Source: Saccharothrix ecbatanensis (GTDB lineage Bacteria > Actinomycetota > Actinomycetes > Mycobacteriales > Pseudonocardiaceae). From it: DNA of 64,000 nucleotides. This document shows, piece by piece, positions 25,670 through 35,006 of this stretch. The stretch covers positions 434,001 through 498,000 of the forward strand of contig NZ_JACHMO010000001.1 in NCBI RefSeq assembly GCF_014205015.1. Reading direction: 5' to 3'. The notes beneath the pieces are model-generated. The model was given only the letters and a program-made list of their open reading frames with translations. It was not told where the DNA came from and made no database searches. The stretch's first letter is position 1; every line of letters starts with the position of its first letter. The translations under genes and the position numbers were made by a program.

Positions 25670-26377
25670 GTGAAAACCGTGCTGATACTGGGTGGCACCG
25701 GGGAGGCCCGTGCGCTCGCCGCCGCGCTCACCGACGTGAGGGCGATCTCGTCCCTGGCCGGTCGGGTGGCCGACCCGAAGCTGCCGGAAGGCGAGGTCCG
25801 CATCGGCGGCTTCGGCGGTGTCGAAGGGCTGATCGCCTACCTCGAAGCCGAACACGTCGACGCCGTCGTGGACGCCACGCACCCGTTCGCCGACCGCATC
25901 ACCGCGAACGCCCTGGCCGCCACCACCGCGACCGGCACGCCGTTCCTCGTCCTGCGCCGCCCCGGCTGGCCGCCCGAGGACGACTGGCAGTACGTGGACA
26001 GCGTCGCCGAGGCCGCCGCGCTCGTCGCCGGCCGCCGGGCGTTCATCACCACCGGACGCCAGGAGCTGGCCGGGTTCACTAGCGGCGTGGCGCGGACCGT
26101 CGATCCGCCCGACCCGCCGAACCCGAACCTCCAGCTGATCCTGGACCGAGGACCGTACACAGTGGACGGCGAGGTGGACCTCATGCGCGAGCACCGCATC
26201 GAGGTCCTGGTCACCAAGGACAGCGGCGGCCCGATGACGGCGGCCAAGCTGACCGCCGCCCGTCACCTCGGCATCCCGGTGGTCGTCGTGCGCCGACCGC
26301 CGCCACCGCGAGCGCCGATCGTGGAGACGGTCGCGGAAGCGGTCGACTGGCTCACCCGGGGTAGCGGCGCGGGGTGA
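25670..26377 (+). CDS. cobK: Precorrin-6A reductase
   Basis: 235 residues from GTG 25670. N-terminal VLILGGTGEARALA is the nucleotide-binding opening; VDAVVDATHPFADRI and LVTKDSGGPMTAAKL are family landmarks for CobK/CbiJ. It reduces the macrocycle with NADPH. The last 26 nt overlap the 3' end of convergent cobIJ. Confidence 0.95.
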   Translation: MKTVLILGGTGEARALAAALTDVRAISSLAGRVADPKLPEGEVRIGGFGGVEGLIAYLEAEHVDAVVDATHPFADRITANALAATTATGTPFLVLRRPGWPPEDDWQYVDSVAEAAALVAGRRAFITTGRQELAGFTSGVARTVDPPDPPNPNLQLILDRGPYTVDGEVDLMREHRIEVLVTKDSGGPMTAAKLTAARHLGIPVVVVRRPPPPRAPIVETVAEAVDWLTRGSGAG

Positions 26378-27809
26378 ACACCGTGCCGCGCGAGCTGACC
26401 AGGGTCTGCGACGAGCCGATCAGCAGCAGGCACCGCATGTCCACAGTGGACGCGTCCAGGTCGGCCAGCCGCACCACCCGCACGGACTCCTCCGGCCCGC
26501 CGACGTCCCGTCCGACGACCACCGGCGTGTCGGGGGATCGGTGCCGCAGCAGCACTTCACGTGCCTTGTCCACCTGCCACGTCCGGCTGCGCGACGCCGG
26601 GTTGTAGATCGCCAGCACGAGGTCGGCCTTGGCCGCCGCCTCCAGCCGCTCCTCGATCACGTTCCACGGCTTGAGCCGGTCCGACAACGACACCACGCAG
26701 TAGTCGTGCCCCAACGGAGCGCCGACCCGGCTGGCCACCGCGTGCGCCGCCGTCAACCCCGGCAGGACCTTCACCGGCACGTCCGCGAACTGCTCCTCGG
26801 TGGCCACCTCCAGCACCGCGCTCGCCATCGCGAACACGCCCGGGTCACCGGACGACACCACCGCGACCCGCCGCCCGCGCTTGGCCAGGTCCAACGCGAA
26901 CGCCGCCCGCTCGGACTCCACCTTGTTGTCCGACGCGTGCCGCCGCTGCCGCGGGTTCACCGCCACCCGGTTCAGGTAGGTCACGTACCCGACCAGGTCG
27001 TCCGCCGCCGCCAACGCCCGTCGGGCCTCCGGCGTCAGCCACTCCGGCCCGGCCGGACCCAGCCCGACCACGACGACCTCGCCCAGGGACTCCGCACGCG
27101 CCGCGGGTCTGCTCGGCAGCAACGCCAACGAGAAGTACGGCACGTCCTCGGCGTCCACTTCGGACAGTGGCGCGGTGCGCTGCGCCCCGGTCGTCGCCCG
27201 CTCCACGTACCAGGCCTCGTCCAACCGCCCTGCCCGCGCCAACGCCTCCCGCACCTGCGGGAACGTCCGCCCCAGCTTCATGATCGCCACCGGGTCGCCA
27301 CCGGCCAGGTGCTCCGTCAACGCGTCCGCGGACAACGTCCCCGGCAGCACGGTCAGCACCTCGTCCCGCTCGACCAACGGCCGTCCGATCACCGCCGCGC
27401 CGGCGCTCACCGACGTCACCCCCGGCACCACCTCGGCCTCGTACCGGTGCGCCAACCGCTTGTGCAGGTGCATGTACGAGCCGTAGAAGAACGGATCGCC
27501 CGCCGCCAGCACCACGACCGTGCGCCCGGCGTCCAGATGCGCGGCCAACCTCGCCGCGCACTCCTCGTAGAACGCGTCGATCTCGCCCTGGTAGTCGTCG
27601 GAGTCCTCGGTCGTGACGGGGTAGACGAGCTGCTCCTCGACCTGCCCCTCGCGCAGGTAGGGCGCGGCGATGCGACGGGCCACGCTCCGACCGTGCCGCG
27701 CGCTGTGGAACACCACCACGTCCGCTTCGCCGATCAGCCGTGCCGCCTTGACGGTCACCAGCTCCGGGTCGCCCGGACCCACCCCGACCCCGTACAGCTT
27801 GCCCGTCAT
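26352..27809 (-). CDS. cobIJ: Bifunctional precorrin-2 C20-methyltransferase / precorrin-3B C17-methyltransferase
   Basis: 485 residues from ATG 27809. Two tetrapyrrole methylases are fused. The CobI part (~1-235) has [16 protein letters not shown] and [15 protein letters not shown]. The CobJ part (~240-485) has [32 protein letters not shown] and [13 protein letters not shown]. CobI-CobJ fusions are usual in actinomycetes. The start overlaps the cobH stop by 4 nt. One GTCCACTGTGGAC palindrome is present on the coding strand (26439-26451). Confidence 0.96.
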   Translation of the reverse strand: MTGKLYGVGVGPGDPELVTVKAARLIGEADVVVFHSARHGRSVARRIAAPYLREGQVEEQLVYPVTTEDSDDYQGEIDAFYEECAARLAAHLDAGRTVVVLAAGDPFFYGSYMHLHKRLAHRYEAEVVPGVTSVSAGAAVIGRPLVERDEVLTVLPGTLSADALTEHLAGGDPVAIMKLGRTFPQVREALARAGRLDEAWYVERATTGAQRTAPLSEVDAEDVPYFSLALLPSRPAARAESLGEVVVVGLGPAGPEWLTPEARRALAAADDLVGYVTYLNRVAVNPRQRRHASDNKVESERAAFALDLAKRGRRVAVVSSGDPGVFAMASAVLEVATEEQFADVPVKVLPGLTAAHAVASRVGAPLGHDYCVVSLSDRLKPWNVIEERLEAAAKADLVLAIYNPASRSRTWQVDKAREVLLRHRSPDTPVVVGRDVGGPEESVRVVRLADLDASTVDMRCLLLIGSSQTLVSSRGTVFTPRRYPG

Positions 27810-28432
27810 TCTTCCTCACTCGCGATCGCGTTGATCGCCGCCGCGGTCATGGCGCTGCCGCCCCGACGCCCGCGCACGACGAGGTACTCCAACCCGAGGT
27901 CGTTGTCCGCCAACGCGTCCTTCGACTCGGCCGCGCCGATGAACCCCACCGGGACGCCGAGCACGGCGGCCGGCCGAGGCGCGCCCGCCGCGATCATGTC
28001 CAGCAGGTGGAACAGGGCGGTCGGCGCGTTGCCGATGGCGACCACCGCGCCGTCCAGCCGGTCCCGCCACAGCTCCAACGCGGCGGCACTGCGCGTGTTG
28101 CCCATCTCCGCCGCCAACCCCGGCACCCGCGGATCGCTCAACGTGCACACGACCTCGTTGTCGGCGGGCAGCCTGCGCCGCGTCACGCCCGCCGCGACCA
28201 TCTGCGCGTCGCACAGGATCGGCGCGCCCGCCAGCAACGCCGCCCTGGCGTCACGCACGACGTTCGGCGAGTAGTCGACGTCCGACACCAGGTCGACCAT
28301 CCCGCAGGCGTGGATCATGCGCACCACCACCCGGGACACGTCGGCCGGGAACCGCGCCAGGTCGGCCTCGGCGCGGATGGTGGCGAAGGAACGGCGGTAG
28401 ATCTCCGCGCCGTCCCGGACGTAGTCGGTCAA
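27806..28432 (-). CDS. cobH: Precorrin-8X methylmutase
   Basis: 208 residues from TTG 28432. This rare start is chosen because GAGGAG lies at ideal distance upstream and TTGA overlaps the cobG stop; the first residues ([24 protein letters not shown]) match the family start. The catalytic His is in [25 protein letters not shown] and [13 protein letters not shown] are also typical. It moves the C11 methyl to C12, giving hydrogenobyrinate. Confidence 0.95.
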   Translation of the reverse strand: MTDYVRDGAEIYRRSFATIRAEADLARFPADVSRVVVRMIHACGMVDLVSDVDYSPNVVRDARAALLAGAPILCDAQMVAAGVTRRRLPADNEVVCTLSDPRVPGLAAEMGNTRSAAALELWRDRLDGAVVAIGNAPTALFHLLDMIAAGAPRPAAVLGVPVGFIGAAESKDALADNDLGLEYLVVRGRRGGSAMTAAAINAIASEEE

Positions 28433-29439
28433 CTGATCTCCTCGTAGCCGTCGCCGGTCGCGACGAACTCCACCACGTCGCCGGCCGGTCGTCCGCACCG
28501 CCGTGCGCAGCCGGACCAGTGCACTTGACCCGTGTGCGGCGTGCCCACCCAGCGCGTCGCGTCGGCCCGCACGTCGGCCAGCGACTTCGCGCACCCCGGC
28601 CGCCCGGTGCAGGCGCTGACGCCGTGCCACGGCGAGTCCGGTGACGTGAACAACCCGTTGGTATCGCTCCCAGCGGGCACCACCAGGCTCCGCCACGGCG
28701 TCAGCCGCACCGGCACACCGCCCAGCAGCCGTGCGTCCAACCGCCCCAACGGCACACCCGCCACGACGACGGGACCGTGCGCGCCCGGTGCGACCGGCGT
28801 CACAACCGGATCGATCAGGGACGGGCCGGGAGTGCCGCCCAGCGCTTCCGTGATCTTTCGCACACCGCCGTCCACTTCGGACAGCCGCCACGCGTCGCCG
28901 CGGATCTCCTGGAACACCCGTGCGGCGGTCACCACGGCGTCGACCGGATCGGTCACGCGGAGCCCGGAATCGCGCCCTGCCAGGAACAACGCGTCACCGA
29001 CCAGCCCCACGTCACCCGCCAGCCCGCTCACCGCGCCACCCACCGTGACCAGGAACCGACCGGGCAACGACGCCAGCTCCGGCGCCGCGCACAGCGCCGC
29101 GTCGATCGCGTCGACCAGCCCCTGGTTGTCCTCCAGCGGGGCCGCGATGATGTTGCGCATCCGCTCGTGCGTCACGGAGGGCAGCAGGCCGACCTCGCGC
29201 AGCCGAGCGCCCAACTCCAGCTCCGCACCCGGCGGCAAGGCCCTGATCTGCACGTTCGCCCGCGAGGTCAGCTCAAGCGAGCCGTCACCGAGCTCCAGCG
29301 CGGCGGTCCGGAGCGCGTCGAACCGGGTCGCGCTCAACGTCCCGCCGGGCACCCGCACGCGCGCCAGCCCGCCGTCGGCGGCCTGATGCACGTCGACAGC
29401 TCCCGGGCAGGCGTCTGGGCGAACTCGGCCGGTGGACAT
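28429..29439 (-). CDS. cobG: Precorrin-3B synthase (CobG)
   Basis: 336 residues from ATG 29439. This is a sulfite/nitrite-reductase-like protein: [12 protein letters not shown] in the ferredoxin-like half domain and an iron-sulfur/siroheme cysteine set [11 protein letters not shown] plus SGCARRCG near the C-terminus. CobG uses oxygen to form precorrin-3B, the signature step of the aerobic pathway. It begins 22 bp from the divergent cobalamin riboswitch of cobN and leads the cobG-cobH-cobIJ operon. Confidence 0.93.
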   Translation of the reverse strand: MSTGRVRPDACPGAVDVHQAADGGLARVRVPGGTLSATRFDALRTAALELGDGSLELTSRANVQIRALPPGAELELGARLREVGLLPSVTHERMRNIIAAPLEDNQGLVDAIDAALCAAPELASLPGRFLVTVGGAVSGLAGDVGLVGDALFLAGRDSGLRVTDPVDAVVTAARVFQEIRGDAWRLSEVDGGVRKITEALGGTPGPSLIDPVVTPVAPGAHGPVVVAGVPLGRLDARLLGGVPVRLTPWRSLVVPAGSDTNGLFTSPDSPWHGVSACTGRPGCAKSLADVRADATRWVGTPHTGQVHWSGCARRCGRPAGDVVEFVATGDGYEEIS

Positions 29440-29460
29440 GGGCTGGATGCTAACCGCCCG

Positions 29461-29570
29461 TTAGGGTGGCGTCCGAACGGCGAAGCAACAGGAGGAAGCC
29501 GGTGTGAATCCGGCGCGGTCCCGCCACTGTGACCGGGGGAAACCCCGGGAGCCAGGAACTCCGCCCGCCG
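29461..29570 (+). ncRNA. Cobalamin riboswitch
   Basis: The conserved AdoCbl aptamer landmarks appear in order: GAAGCAACAGGAGGAAGCCGG (P3-P5 core; 29483-29503), GTGAATCCGGCGCGGTC, the B12 box CCGCCACTGTGAC (29521-29533) and GAGCCAGGAACTCC (29549-29562). A CCCC-N8-GGGG hairpin (29572-29587) and a ribosome site follow before the cobN GTG at 29617. Control of translation by ribosome-site masking is therefore likelier than a T-run terminator, which is absent. Coordinates of the edges are approximate. Confidence 0.94.
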
Positions 29571-29616
29571 TCCCCTACGACTTGGGGCGAGGACCCCCGA
29601 GGGATGGAGCCCGCAC

Positions 29617-32600
29617 GTGATCCTGCTGTTGTCGACCTCCGACACGGACCTGCTGTCCGCCCGCGCCAGCGGCGCCGACTACCGCCTGGCCAACCCCGCC
29701 CGCACCGCCGTGGACGACCTCCCGGCGCTGGTGGAGGGCGTCGACCTGGTGGTCGTGCGCATCCTCGGCGGACGCCGGATGTGGGAGGAGGGGCTGGACT
29801 GGCTCCTCGCCCGGCCGCTCCTGGTTGTCGTGCTCGGCGGCGAGCAGCACCCGGACGCCCCGCTGATGGAGCTGTCCACCGTGCCCGGCGGCGTGTGCGC
29901 CGAGGCCCACGCGTACCTGGCCCACGGCGGCGCGGTGAACCTCGCGCAGCTGCACCACTTCCTGTCCGACACGGTGCTGCTCACCGGCCAGGGCTTCGCG
30001 CCGCCCGAGCCGACCCCGACCTGGGGTCCGCTGGAGCGCGCCACCACCGGCGATGGTCCGGTGATCGCGGTGCTCTACTACCGCGCCCACCACGTCGCCG
30101 GGAACACCGCGTTCGTGCACGCGCTGTGCGACGCGATCGAGGCCAAGGGCGGCCGGCCGCTGCCGATCTTCTGCGCCTCCCTGCGCGCGGCCGACGCCGA
30201 CCTGCTGACCGAGCTGGGCAAGGCGGACGCCCTCGTGGTCACCGTGCTCGCCGCCGGCGGCACCAAGCCCGCCGGCGCGTCCGCCGGTGGTGACGACGAC
30301 GCGTGGGACGTGGGCGCGTTGGCTGCCCTCGACGTGCCGATCCTCCAGGGCCTCTGCCTCACCAGCAGCCGCGCCTCCTGGGACGAGAACGACGACGGAC
30401 TGTCCCCTTTGGACACCGCGACGCAGGTGGCGATCCCGGAGTTCGACGGCCGGATCATCACCGTGCCGTTCTCGTTCAAGGAGATCGACGAGGACGGCCT
30501 CACCGTCTACGTGGCCGACGAGGAACGCGCGGCGCGGGTCGCGGGCATCGCCGTCCGCCACGGCAGGCTGCGCCACATCCCACCGGCCGAACGCCGCATC
30601 GCGGTGATGCTCTCGGCGTACCCGACCAAGCACTCCCGGATCGGCAACGCGGTCGGCCTGGACACCCCGGCGAGCGTCGTGCGGCTGCTCACCGCGATGA
30701 AGGACCACGGCTACGACATCGGTGACGAGCTGCCCGGCGTGGCCGCGCTGGACGGCGACGCGCTGATCCACGCCCTCATCGCGGCCGGCGGGCAGGACGC
30801 CGACTGGCTCACCGAGGAGCAGATCACGGGCAACCCGGTCCGGCTGCCGGCCGCCCGTTACCGGCAGTGGTACGCGACCCTGCCGGAGGACACCAGGCAG
30901 GAGATGGAACAGCACTGGGGCGAGGCGCCCGGCGAGCTGTTCGTGGACCGGTCCCGGGACAAGGACGGCGAGATCGTGCTCGCCGCCCTCCGCTCCGGCA
31001 ACGTCGTGGTCATGGTCCAGCCGCCGCGCGGCTTCGGCGAGAACCCGATCGCGATCTACCACGACCCGGACCTGCCGCCCAGCCACCACTACCTCGCCGC
31101 GTACCGCTGGCTGGAGGACGAGTTCGGCGCCGACGCCGTGGTGCACGTCGGCAAGCACGGCAACCTCGAATGGCTGCCCGGCAAGACGGTGGGAATGTCG
31201 GCGGGCTGCGGCCCGGACGCCGCGCTGGGCGACCTGCCGCTGATCTACCCGTTCCTGGTGAACGACCCGGGCGAGGGCACCCAGGCGAAACGGCGGGCGC
31301 ACGCCACCCTCGTGGACCACCTCGTGCCGCCGATGGCCCGCGCCGACAGCTACGGCGACATCGCGCGGCTCGAACAGCTGCTGGACGAGCACGGCAACAT
31401 CGCCGCGATGGACCCGGCGAAGCTGCCCGCCATCCGGGCCCAGATCTGGACCCTCATCCAGGCCGCCAAGCTCGACCACGACCTGGGGCTGGACGACCGG
31501 CCGCACGACGCCGAGTTCGACGAGCTGATCCTGCACGTCGACGGCTGGCTGTGCGAGGTGAAGGACGTCCAGATCCGGGACGGCCTGCACATCCTCGGCG
31601 AAGCGCCCACCGGCGCGACGAGGGTCAACCTCGTGCTGTCCATCCTCCAGGCGAAGCAGATGTGGGCGGGCGAGGTCGCCGCGCTGCCCGGCCTGCGAGA
31701 GGCGCTGGGCCTGTCGGAGTCCGCCACCGCCGCCGACCACACCCGCACGAACACCGACCGGGTCGAGGAAGAGGCGCGCGCGCTCGTCCAGGCGATGGAA
31801 GACGCCAATTGGGATGTCAACGCGGCGCGATCGCTGACTGGTAACGAGGACGTCGCCCGGATCCTGGAGTTCGCCGCGCTGGAGGTCGTGCCCCGGCTGG
31901 CCCGCACCACGGACGAGATGACCAACGTGCTGCACGCGCTCGACGGCGGCTACGTCCCGGCCGGCCCCAGCGGCTCGCCGCTGCGCGGCCTGGTGAACGT
32001 GCTGCCCACGGGCCGCAACTTCTACTCCGTCGACCCCAAGGCGGTGCCGTCCCGGCTGGCCTGGGAGACCGGCCAGGCCATGGCGGACTCGCTACTCGAC
32101 CGTTACCGCTCGGAAACGGGGGAGTGGCCGCCGTCGGTGGGCCTGTCCGTGTGGGGCACCAGCGCCATGCGCACGGCCGGTGACGACATCGCCGAGGTGC
32201 TGGCCCTGATGGGCGTCCGGCCGACGTGGGACGACCAGTCCCGCCGGGTCACCGGCCTGGAGGTCATCCCGCTCGCCGAGCTGAACCGGCCGCGAATCGA
32301 CGTGACGGTCCGCATCAGCGGCTTCTTCCGCGACGCATTCCCGCACGTGGTGGCGCTGATCGACGACGCGGTGCGACTGGTGGCGAACCTCGACGAGTCC
32401 GCCGAGGACAACTACATCCGGGCGCACGCCCAAGCCGACCTGGCGGAGCACCGCGATCCGCGGCGATCCACAATGCGCGTCTTCGGCAGCAAACCGGGCG
32501 CATACGGCGCCGGTCTGCTCCCGCTCATCGACAGCCGGAACTGGCGGGACGACGCCGACCTCGCCGAGGTGTACGCGGTGTGGGGCGGCTACGCGTACGG

Positions 32601-33195
32601 CCGCGAACTCGACGGAGTGGAAGCCCGGCCGGCGATGGAGAGCGCCTACAAGCGCATCGCCGTCGCGGCCAAGAACATCGACACCCGTGAACACGACATC
32701 GCCGATTCGGACGATTACTTCCAGTACCACGGCGGAATGATCGCGACGGTCCGCGCGCTAACCGGTAAAGCGCCGGCCGCCTATGTCGGCGACAGCACGC
32801 GCCCCGACGCGGTTCGCACCAGGACTCTGCAAGAAGAGACGAATCGCATCTTCCGCGCCCGCGTCGTGAACCCGCGGTGGTTGGCGGCAATGCGCAAGCA
32901 CGGGTACAAAGGCGCGTTCGAACTGGCCGCCACGGTCGACTACCTGTTCGGCTACGACGCGACCACCGGTGTGGTCGCCGACTGGATGTACGAGCAGCTC
33001 GCCGCGAGCTACGTGCTGGACCCGGAGAACCGGAAGTTCCTGGCCGAGTCCAACCCGTGGGCCCTGCACGGCATCTCGGAACGGTTGCTGGAGGCGGCCG
33101 AGCGGGGCATGTGGGAGCACCCGGAAGCCGAGACGCTGGAAGCGCTGCGAAACGCGTACCTGGAGACCGAGGGCGATCTGGAAGACGGCCGCTGA
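29617..33195 (+). CDS. cobN: Cobaltochelatase subunit CobN
   Basis: 1192 residues from GTG 29617, the normal length for CobN. Landmarks include VVRILGGRRMWEEGL near the N-terminus, WLPGKTVGMSAGCGPDAAL, the metal-site-region HVGKHGNLEWLPG near residue 510, and VWGTSAMRTAGDDIAEVLAL. With CobS and CobT (or ChlID-type partners, not in this window) it inserts cobalt into hydrogenobyrinate a,c-diamide using ATP. It is the only gene directly behind the riboswitch. Confidence 0.97.
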   Translation: MILLLSTSDTDLLSARASGADYRLANPARTAVDDLPALVEGVDLVVVRILGGRRMWEEGLDWLLARPLLVVVLGGEQHPDAPLMELSTVPGGVCAEAHAYLAHGGAVNLAQLHHFLSDTVLLTGQGFAPPEPTPTWGPLERATTGDGPVIAVLYYRAHHVAGNTAFVHALCDAIEAKGGRPLPIFCASLRAADADLLTELGKADALVVTVLAAGGTKPAGASAGGDDDAWDVGALAALDVPILQGLCLTSSRASWDENDDGLSPLDTATQVAIPEFDGRIITVPFSFKEIDEDGLTVYVADEERAARVAGIAVRHGRLRHIPPAERRIAVMLSAYPTKHSRIGNAVGLDTPASVVRLLTAMKDHGYDIGDELPGVAALDGDALIHALIAAGGQDADWLTEEQITGNPVRLPAARYRQWYATLPEDTRQEMEQHWGEAPGELFVDRSRDKDGEIVLAALRSGNVVVMVQPPRGFGENPIAIYHDPDLPPSHHYLAAYRWLEDEFGADAVVHVGKHGNLEWLPGKTVGMSAGCGPDAALGDLPLIYPFLVNDPGEGTQAKRRAHATLVDHLVPPMARADSYGDIARLEQLLDEHGNIAAMDPAKLPAIRAQIWTLIQAAKLDHDLGLDDRPHDAEFDELILHVDGWLCEVKDVQIRDGLHILGEAPTGATRVNLVLSILQAKQMWAGEVAALPGLREALGLSESATAADHTRTNTDRVEEEARALVQAMEDANWDVNAARSLTGNEDVARILEFAALEVVPRLARTTDEMTNVLHALDGGYVPAGPSGSPLRGLVNVLPTGRNFYSVDPKAVPSRLAWETGQAMADSLLDRYRSETGEWPPSVGLSVWGTSAMRTAGDDIAEVLALMGVRPTWDDQSRRVTGLEVIPLAELNRPRIDVTVRISGFFRDAFPHVVALIDDAVRLVANLDESAEDNYIRAHAQADLAEHRDPRRSTMRVFGSKPGAYGAGLLPLIDSRNWRDDADLAEVYAVWGGYAYGRELDGVEARPAMESAYKRIAVAAKNIDTREHDIADSDDYFQYHGGMIATVRALTGKAPAAYVGDSTRPDAVRTRTLQEETNRIFRARVVNPRWLAAMRKHGYKGAFELAATVDYLFGYDATTGVVADWMYEQLAASYVLDPENRKFLAESNPWALHGISERLLEAAERGMWEHPEAETLEALRNAYLETEGDLEDGR

Positions 33196-33318
33196 TCCCG
33201 GCCGCGGCCCGAACGTAATAGAACGGCGACGCTAAACAGGGGTACCCCCTAGATTAGGGCCCCTCGCACATAGGGAATCACGAGCCACCGACAATGGTGG
33301 CCGCCCGACGACTCGGCC

Positions 33319-33428
33319 GGCCGGTGTCCGCTACCCGGCCGGCCGATCCGCGCCACCCGGCCGGACGACTCGGCGTGCCCGGCGGGACGACTCGCGGTGC
33401 GGGTGCGGACGACTCGGAGCGACACCCC
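33319..33428. repeat. Degenerate 22-bp tandem repeat array (about five units)
   Basis: Units begin at 33319, 33341, 33363, 33385 and 33407. The last three share GGACGACTCG exactly at their start; the unit at 33341 begins GGCCGATCCG (7 of 10), and the first two share the tail ACCCGGCC. A further GACGACTCG is at 33307 and an inverted copy GAGTCGT at 33481-33487. The period of 22 bp is about two helical turns, so equivalent bases face the same side of the helix. This is not a codon multiple, which argues against a protein repeat. Confidence 0.7.
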
Positions 33429-33628
33429 GGCGACACGTCGGACGCCAGTAGGTGGACACTGGCTGCGCGGCGTGGTGCATGAGTCGTGAATGTTTTCCGC
33501 CGTGGATTAACCGAGCGTGTCCGACCGGTCTACGAACAGTGCCTGAACGGACCATCGGACACACGGCTAGCAGAATCGGTCCAGCAGGGCAAATGTCGCA
33601 AGGTCGGTAACAGCGCGGACACGGGAGC

Positions 33629-33658
33629 TTGACACGACTCCGTGGCGCGAACCACACT
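33629..33658 (+). promoter_or_regulatory. Probable cebE promoter
   Basis: A consensus -35 TTGACA (33629-33634) is followed after 18 bp by CACACT (33653-33658) as a weak -10. Transcription would start just before or within the CebR-type operator at 33670, so repressor binding would block it. Confidence 0.55.
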
Positions 33659-33669
33659 CCCCCAAAACC

Positions 33670-33683
33670 TGGGAGCGCTCCCA
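33670..33683. promoter_or_regulatory. CebR-type operator upstream of cebE
   Basis: TGGGAGCGCTCCCA is a perfect 14-bp palindrome and equals the known CebR operator consensus of Streptomyces, released by cellobiose. It lies 34 bp before the cebE start, and an identical copy precedes the xyloglucanase gene (39533-39546). The regulator gene at 38306 is the obvious ligand. Confidence 0.93.
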
Positions 33684-33716
33684 GAACGTTCATCGCCGAT
33701 CAACCGAGGAGTTCTC

Positions 33717-35006
33717 GTGCGCTACCGTCGAGCAGGCTTGGCCAAAGTCCTGGCCTGCACCGCAGTGCTTGCCGCAGCCGCCACGGCCTGTGGCTCGGGA
33801 GAGTCCGGAAAGTCCGCCGACGGCAAGGTCGAGCTGACCATCGCGACCTTCAACCAGTTCGGCTACGAGGAACTCTTCAAGGAGTACGAAGCCGCGAACC
33901 CGAACGTCAAGCTCACCGAGCGCAAGACCGGCCAGGCGTCGCCGCACCACCAGAACCTGTTCACGAAGCTGGGCGCGGGCTCCGGCCTGGCCGACATCGA
34001 GGCCGTCGAAGAGGGCTTCCTGAGCCAGGTCATGGCGAAGTCCGGCCAGTTCGAGGACCTGAAGGAGCTCGGCCCGAAGGACGTCCGCGAGGACCGCTGG
34101 CTCCAGTGGAAGACCGACGCCGTCACCACCAAGGACGGCAAGCTCATCGGTTACGGCACCGACATCGGCCCGCTGGCCATGTGCTACCGCAAGGACCTCT
34201 TCGAGGCCGCCGGTCTGCCGTCCGACCCCGAGGGCGTGAAGCCCCTGTTCGCCACCTGGGACTCGTACTTCGAGGCCGGTGACAGGTACGTCGCCGCCAG
34301 CGGTGGCAAGGCGTGGTTCGACTCCGCCGCGCAGATCTTCAACCCGATGCACAACCAGGCCGAGGTCGGCTACTTCGACCGCGACGACAAGCTCGTGATC
34401 GAGACCAACGACGACAAGAAGATCTTCGAGCAGGTCGCCGGCGCGGTGGCCCGCAAGCAGTCCGCCAAGCTCGCGGCGTGGAGCCCCGAGTGGGAGACCG
34501 GCTTCAAGCAGTCGGCCTTCGCCACGAAGACCTGCCCGTCCTGGATGCTGGGTGTCATCGAGGGCAACGCCGGCCCCGAGCACAAGGGCAAGTGGGCCGT
34601 CACGGCCGCGTTCCCCGGCGGCGGCGGCAACTGGGGCGGCTCGTTCCTGACCGTCCCGAAGCAGGGCAAGAACAAGGCCGAGGCCGCCAAGCTGGCCGCG
34701 TGGCTGACCGCGCCGGAGCAGCAGATCAAGGCGTTCAAGGCCAAGGGCACGTTCCCGAGCCAGACCGAGGCGCTGATCTCCCCCGAGCTGCTGAACCAGA
34801 CCAACGAGTACTTCGGCGGCGAGAAGGTCGGCATGCTGTTCTCCGAGCAGGCCAACAAGGTCTCGGCTGCCCAGTACAAGGGCCCGAAGGACGGCGAGAT
34901 CCAGGACAACGTGGTGTCGCCGGCTCTCCTGGCCGTTGAGCAGGGGACCTCGGTCGGGGACGCCTGGAAGACGGTTGTCGAGGGAGCCCAGAAGGCTGCC
35001 AAGTAA
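33717..35006 (+). CDS. cebE: Cello-oligosaccharide ABC transporter, lipoprotein solute-binding protein (CebE-like)
   Basis: 429 residues from GTG 33717, with a CGAGGAG ribosome site. It carries a lipoprotein signal peptide: basic RYRRAGLAK, hydrophobic core and lipobox ATAC with Cys25. The mature part is a family 1 extracellular sugar-binding protein (ELTIATFNQFGYEELFKEYE; WLTAPEQQIKAFKAKG). First gene of cebEFG-bgl-cebR. The CebR-type operator and GH1 neighbour indicate cellobiose or cellotriose as ligand. Confidence 0.92.
   Translation: MRYRRAGLAKVLACTAVLAAAATACGSGESGKSADGKVELTIATFNQFGYEELFKEYEAANPNVKLTERKTGQASPHHQNLFTKLGAGSGLADIEAVEEGFLSQVMAKSGQFEDLKELGPKDVREDRWLQWKTDAVTTKDGKLIGYGTDIGPLAMCYRKDLFEAAGLPSDPEGVKPLFATWDSYFEAGDRYVAASGGKAWFDSAAQIFNPMHNQAEVGYFDRDDKLVIETNDDKKIFEQVAGAVARKQSAKLAAWSPEWETGFKQSAFATKTCPSWMLGVIEGNAGPEHKGKWAVTAAFPGGGGNWGGSFLTVPKQGKNKAEAAKLAAWLTAPEQQIKAFKAKGTFPSQTEALISPELLNQTNEYFGGEKVGMLFSEQANKVSAAQYKGPKDGEIQDNVVSPALLAVEQGTSVGDAWKTVVEGAQKAAK

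Larger units (their letters stand above)
33196..33716. other. 521-bp intergenic region between cobN and cebE
   Basis: No convincing gene lies here. The first 80 bp are AT-richer (TAATAGAACG, CTAGATTAGG) with a GGGGTACCCC palindrome at 33239-33248 that may belong to a transcript end. The middle holds the 22-bp degenerate repeat array (33319-33428). The last 90 bp hold the cebE promoter and operator. A 62-codon frame at 33294-33482 is not supported: its composition is that of shadow frames and the 22-bp repeat is out of phase with codons. Confidence 0.7.

Noticed and set aside
29575..31935. A 786-codon minus-strand frame opposite cobN
   Set aside because: Shadow of cobN; no domain, and it would run through the cobalamin riboswitch.
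33294..33482. 62-codon ORF between cobN and cebE
   Set aside because: No ribosome site, shadow-like composition, and it is crossed by a 22-bp repeat that is out of codon phase.
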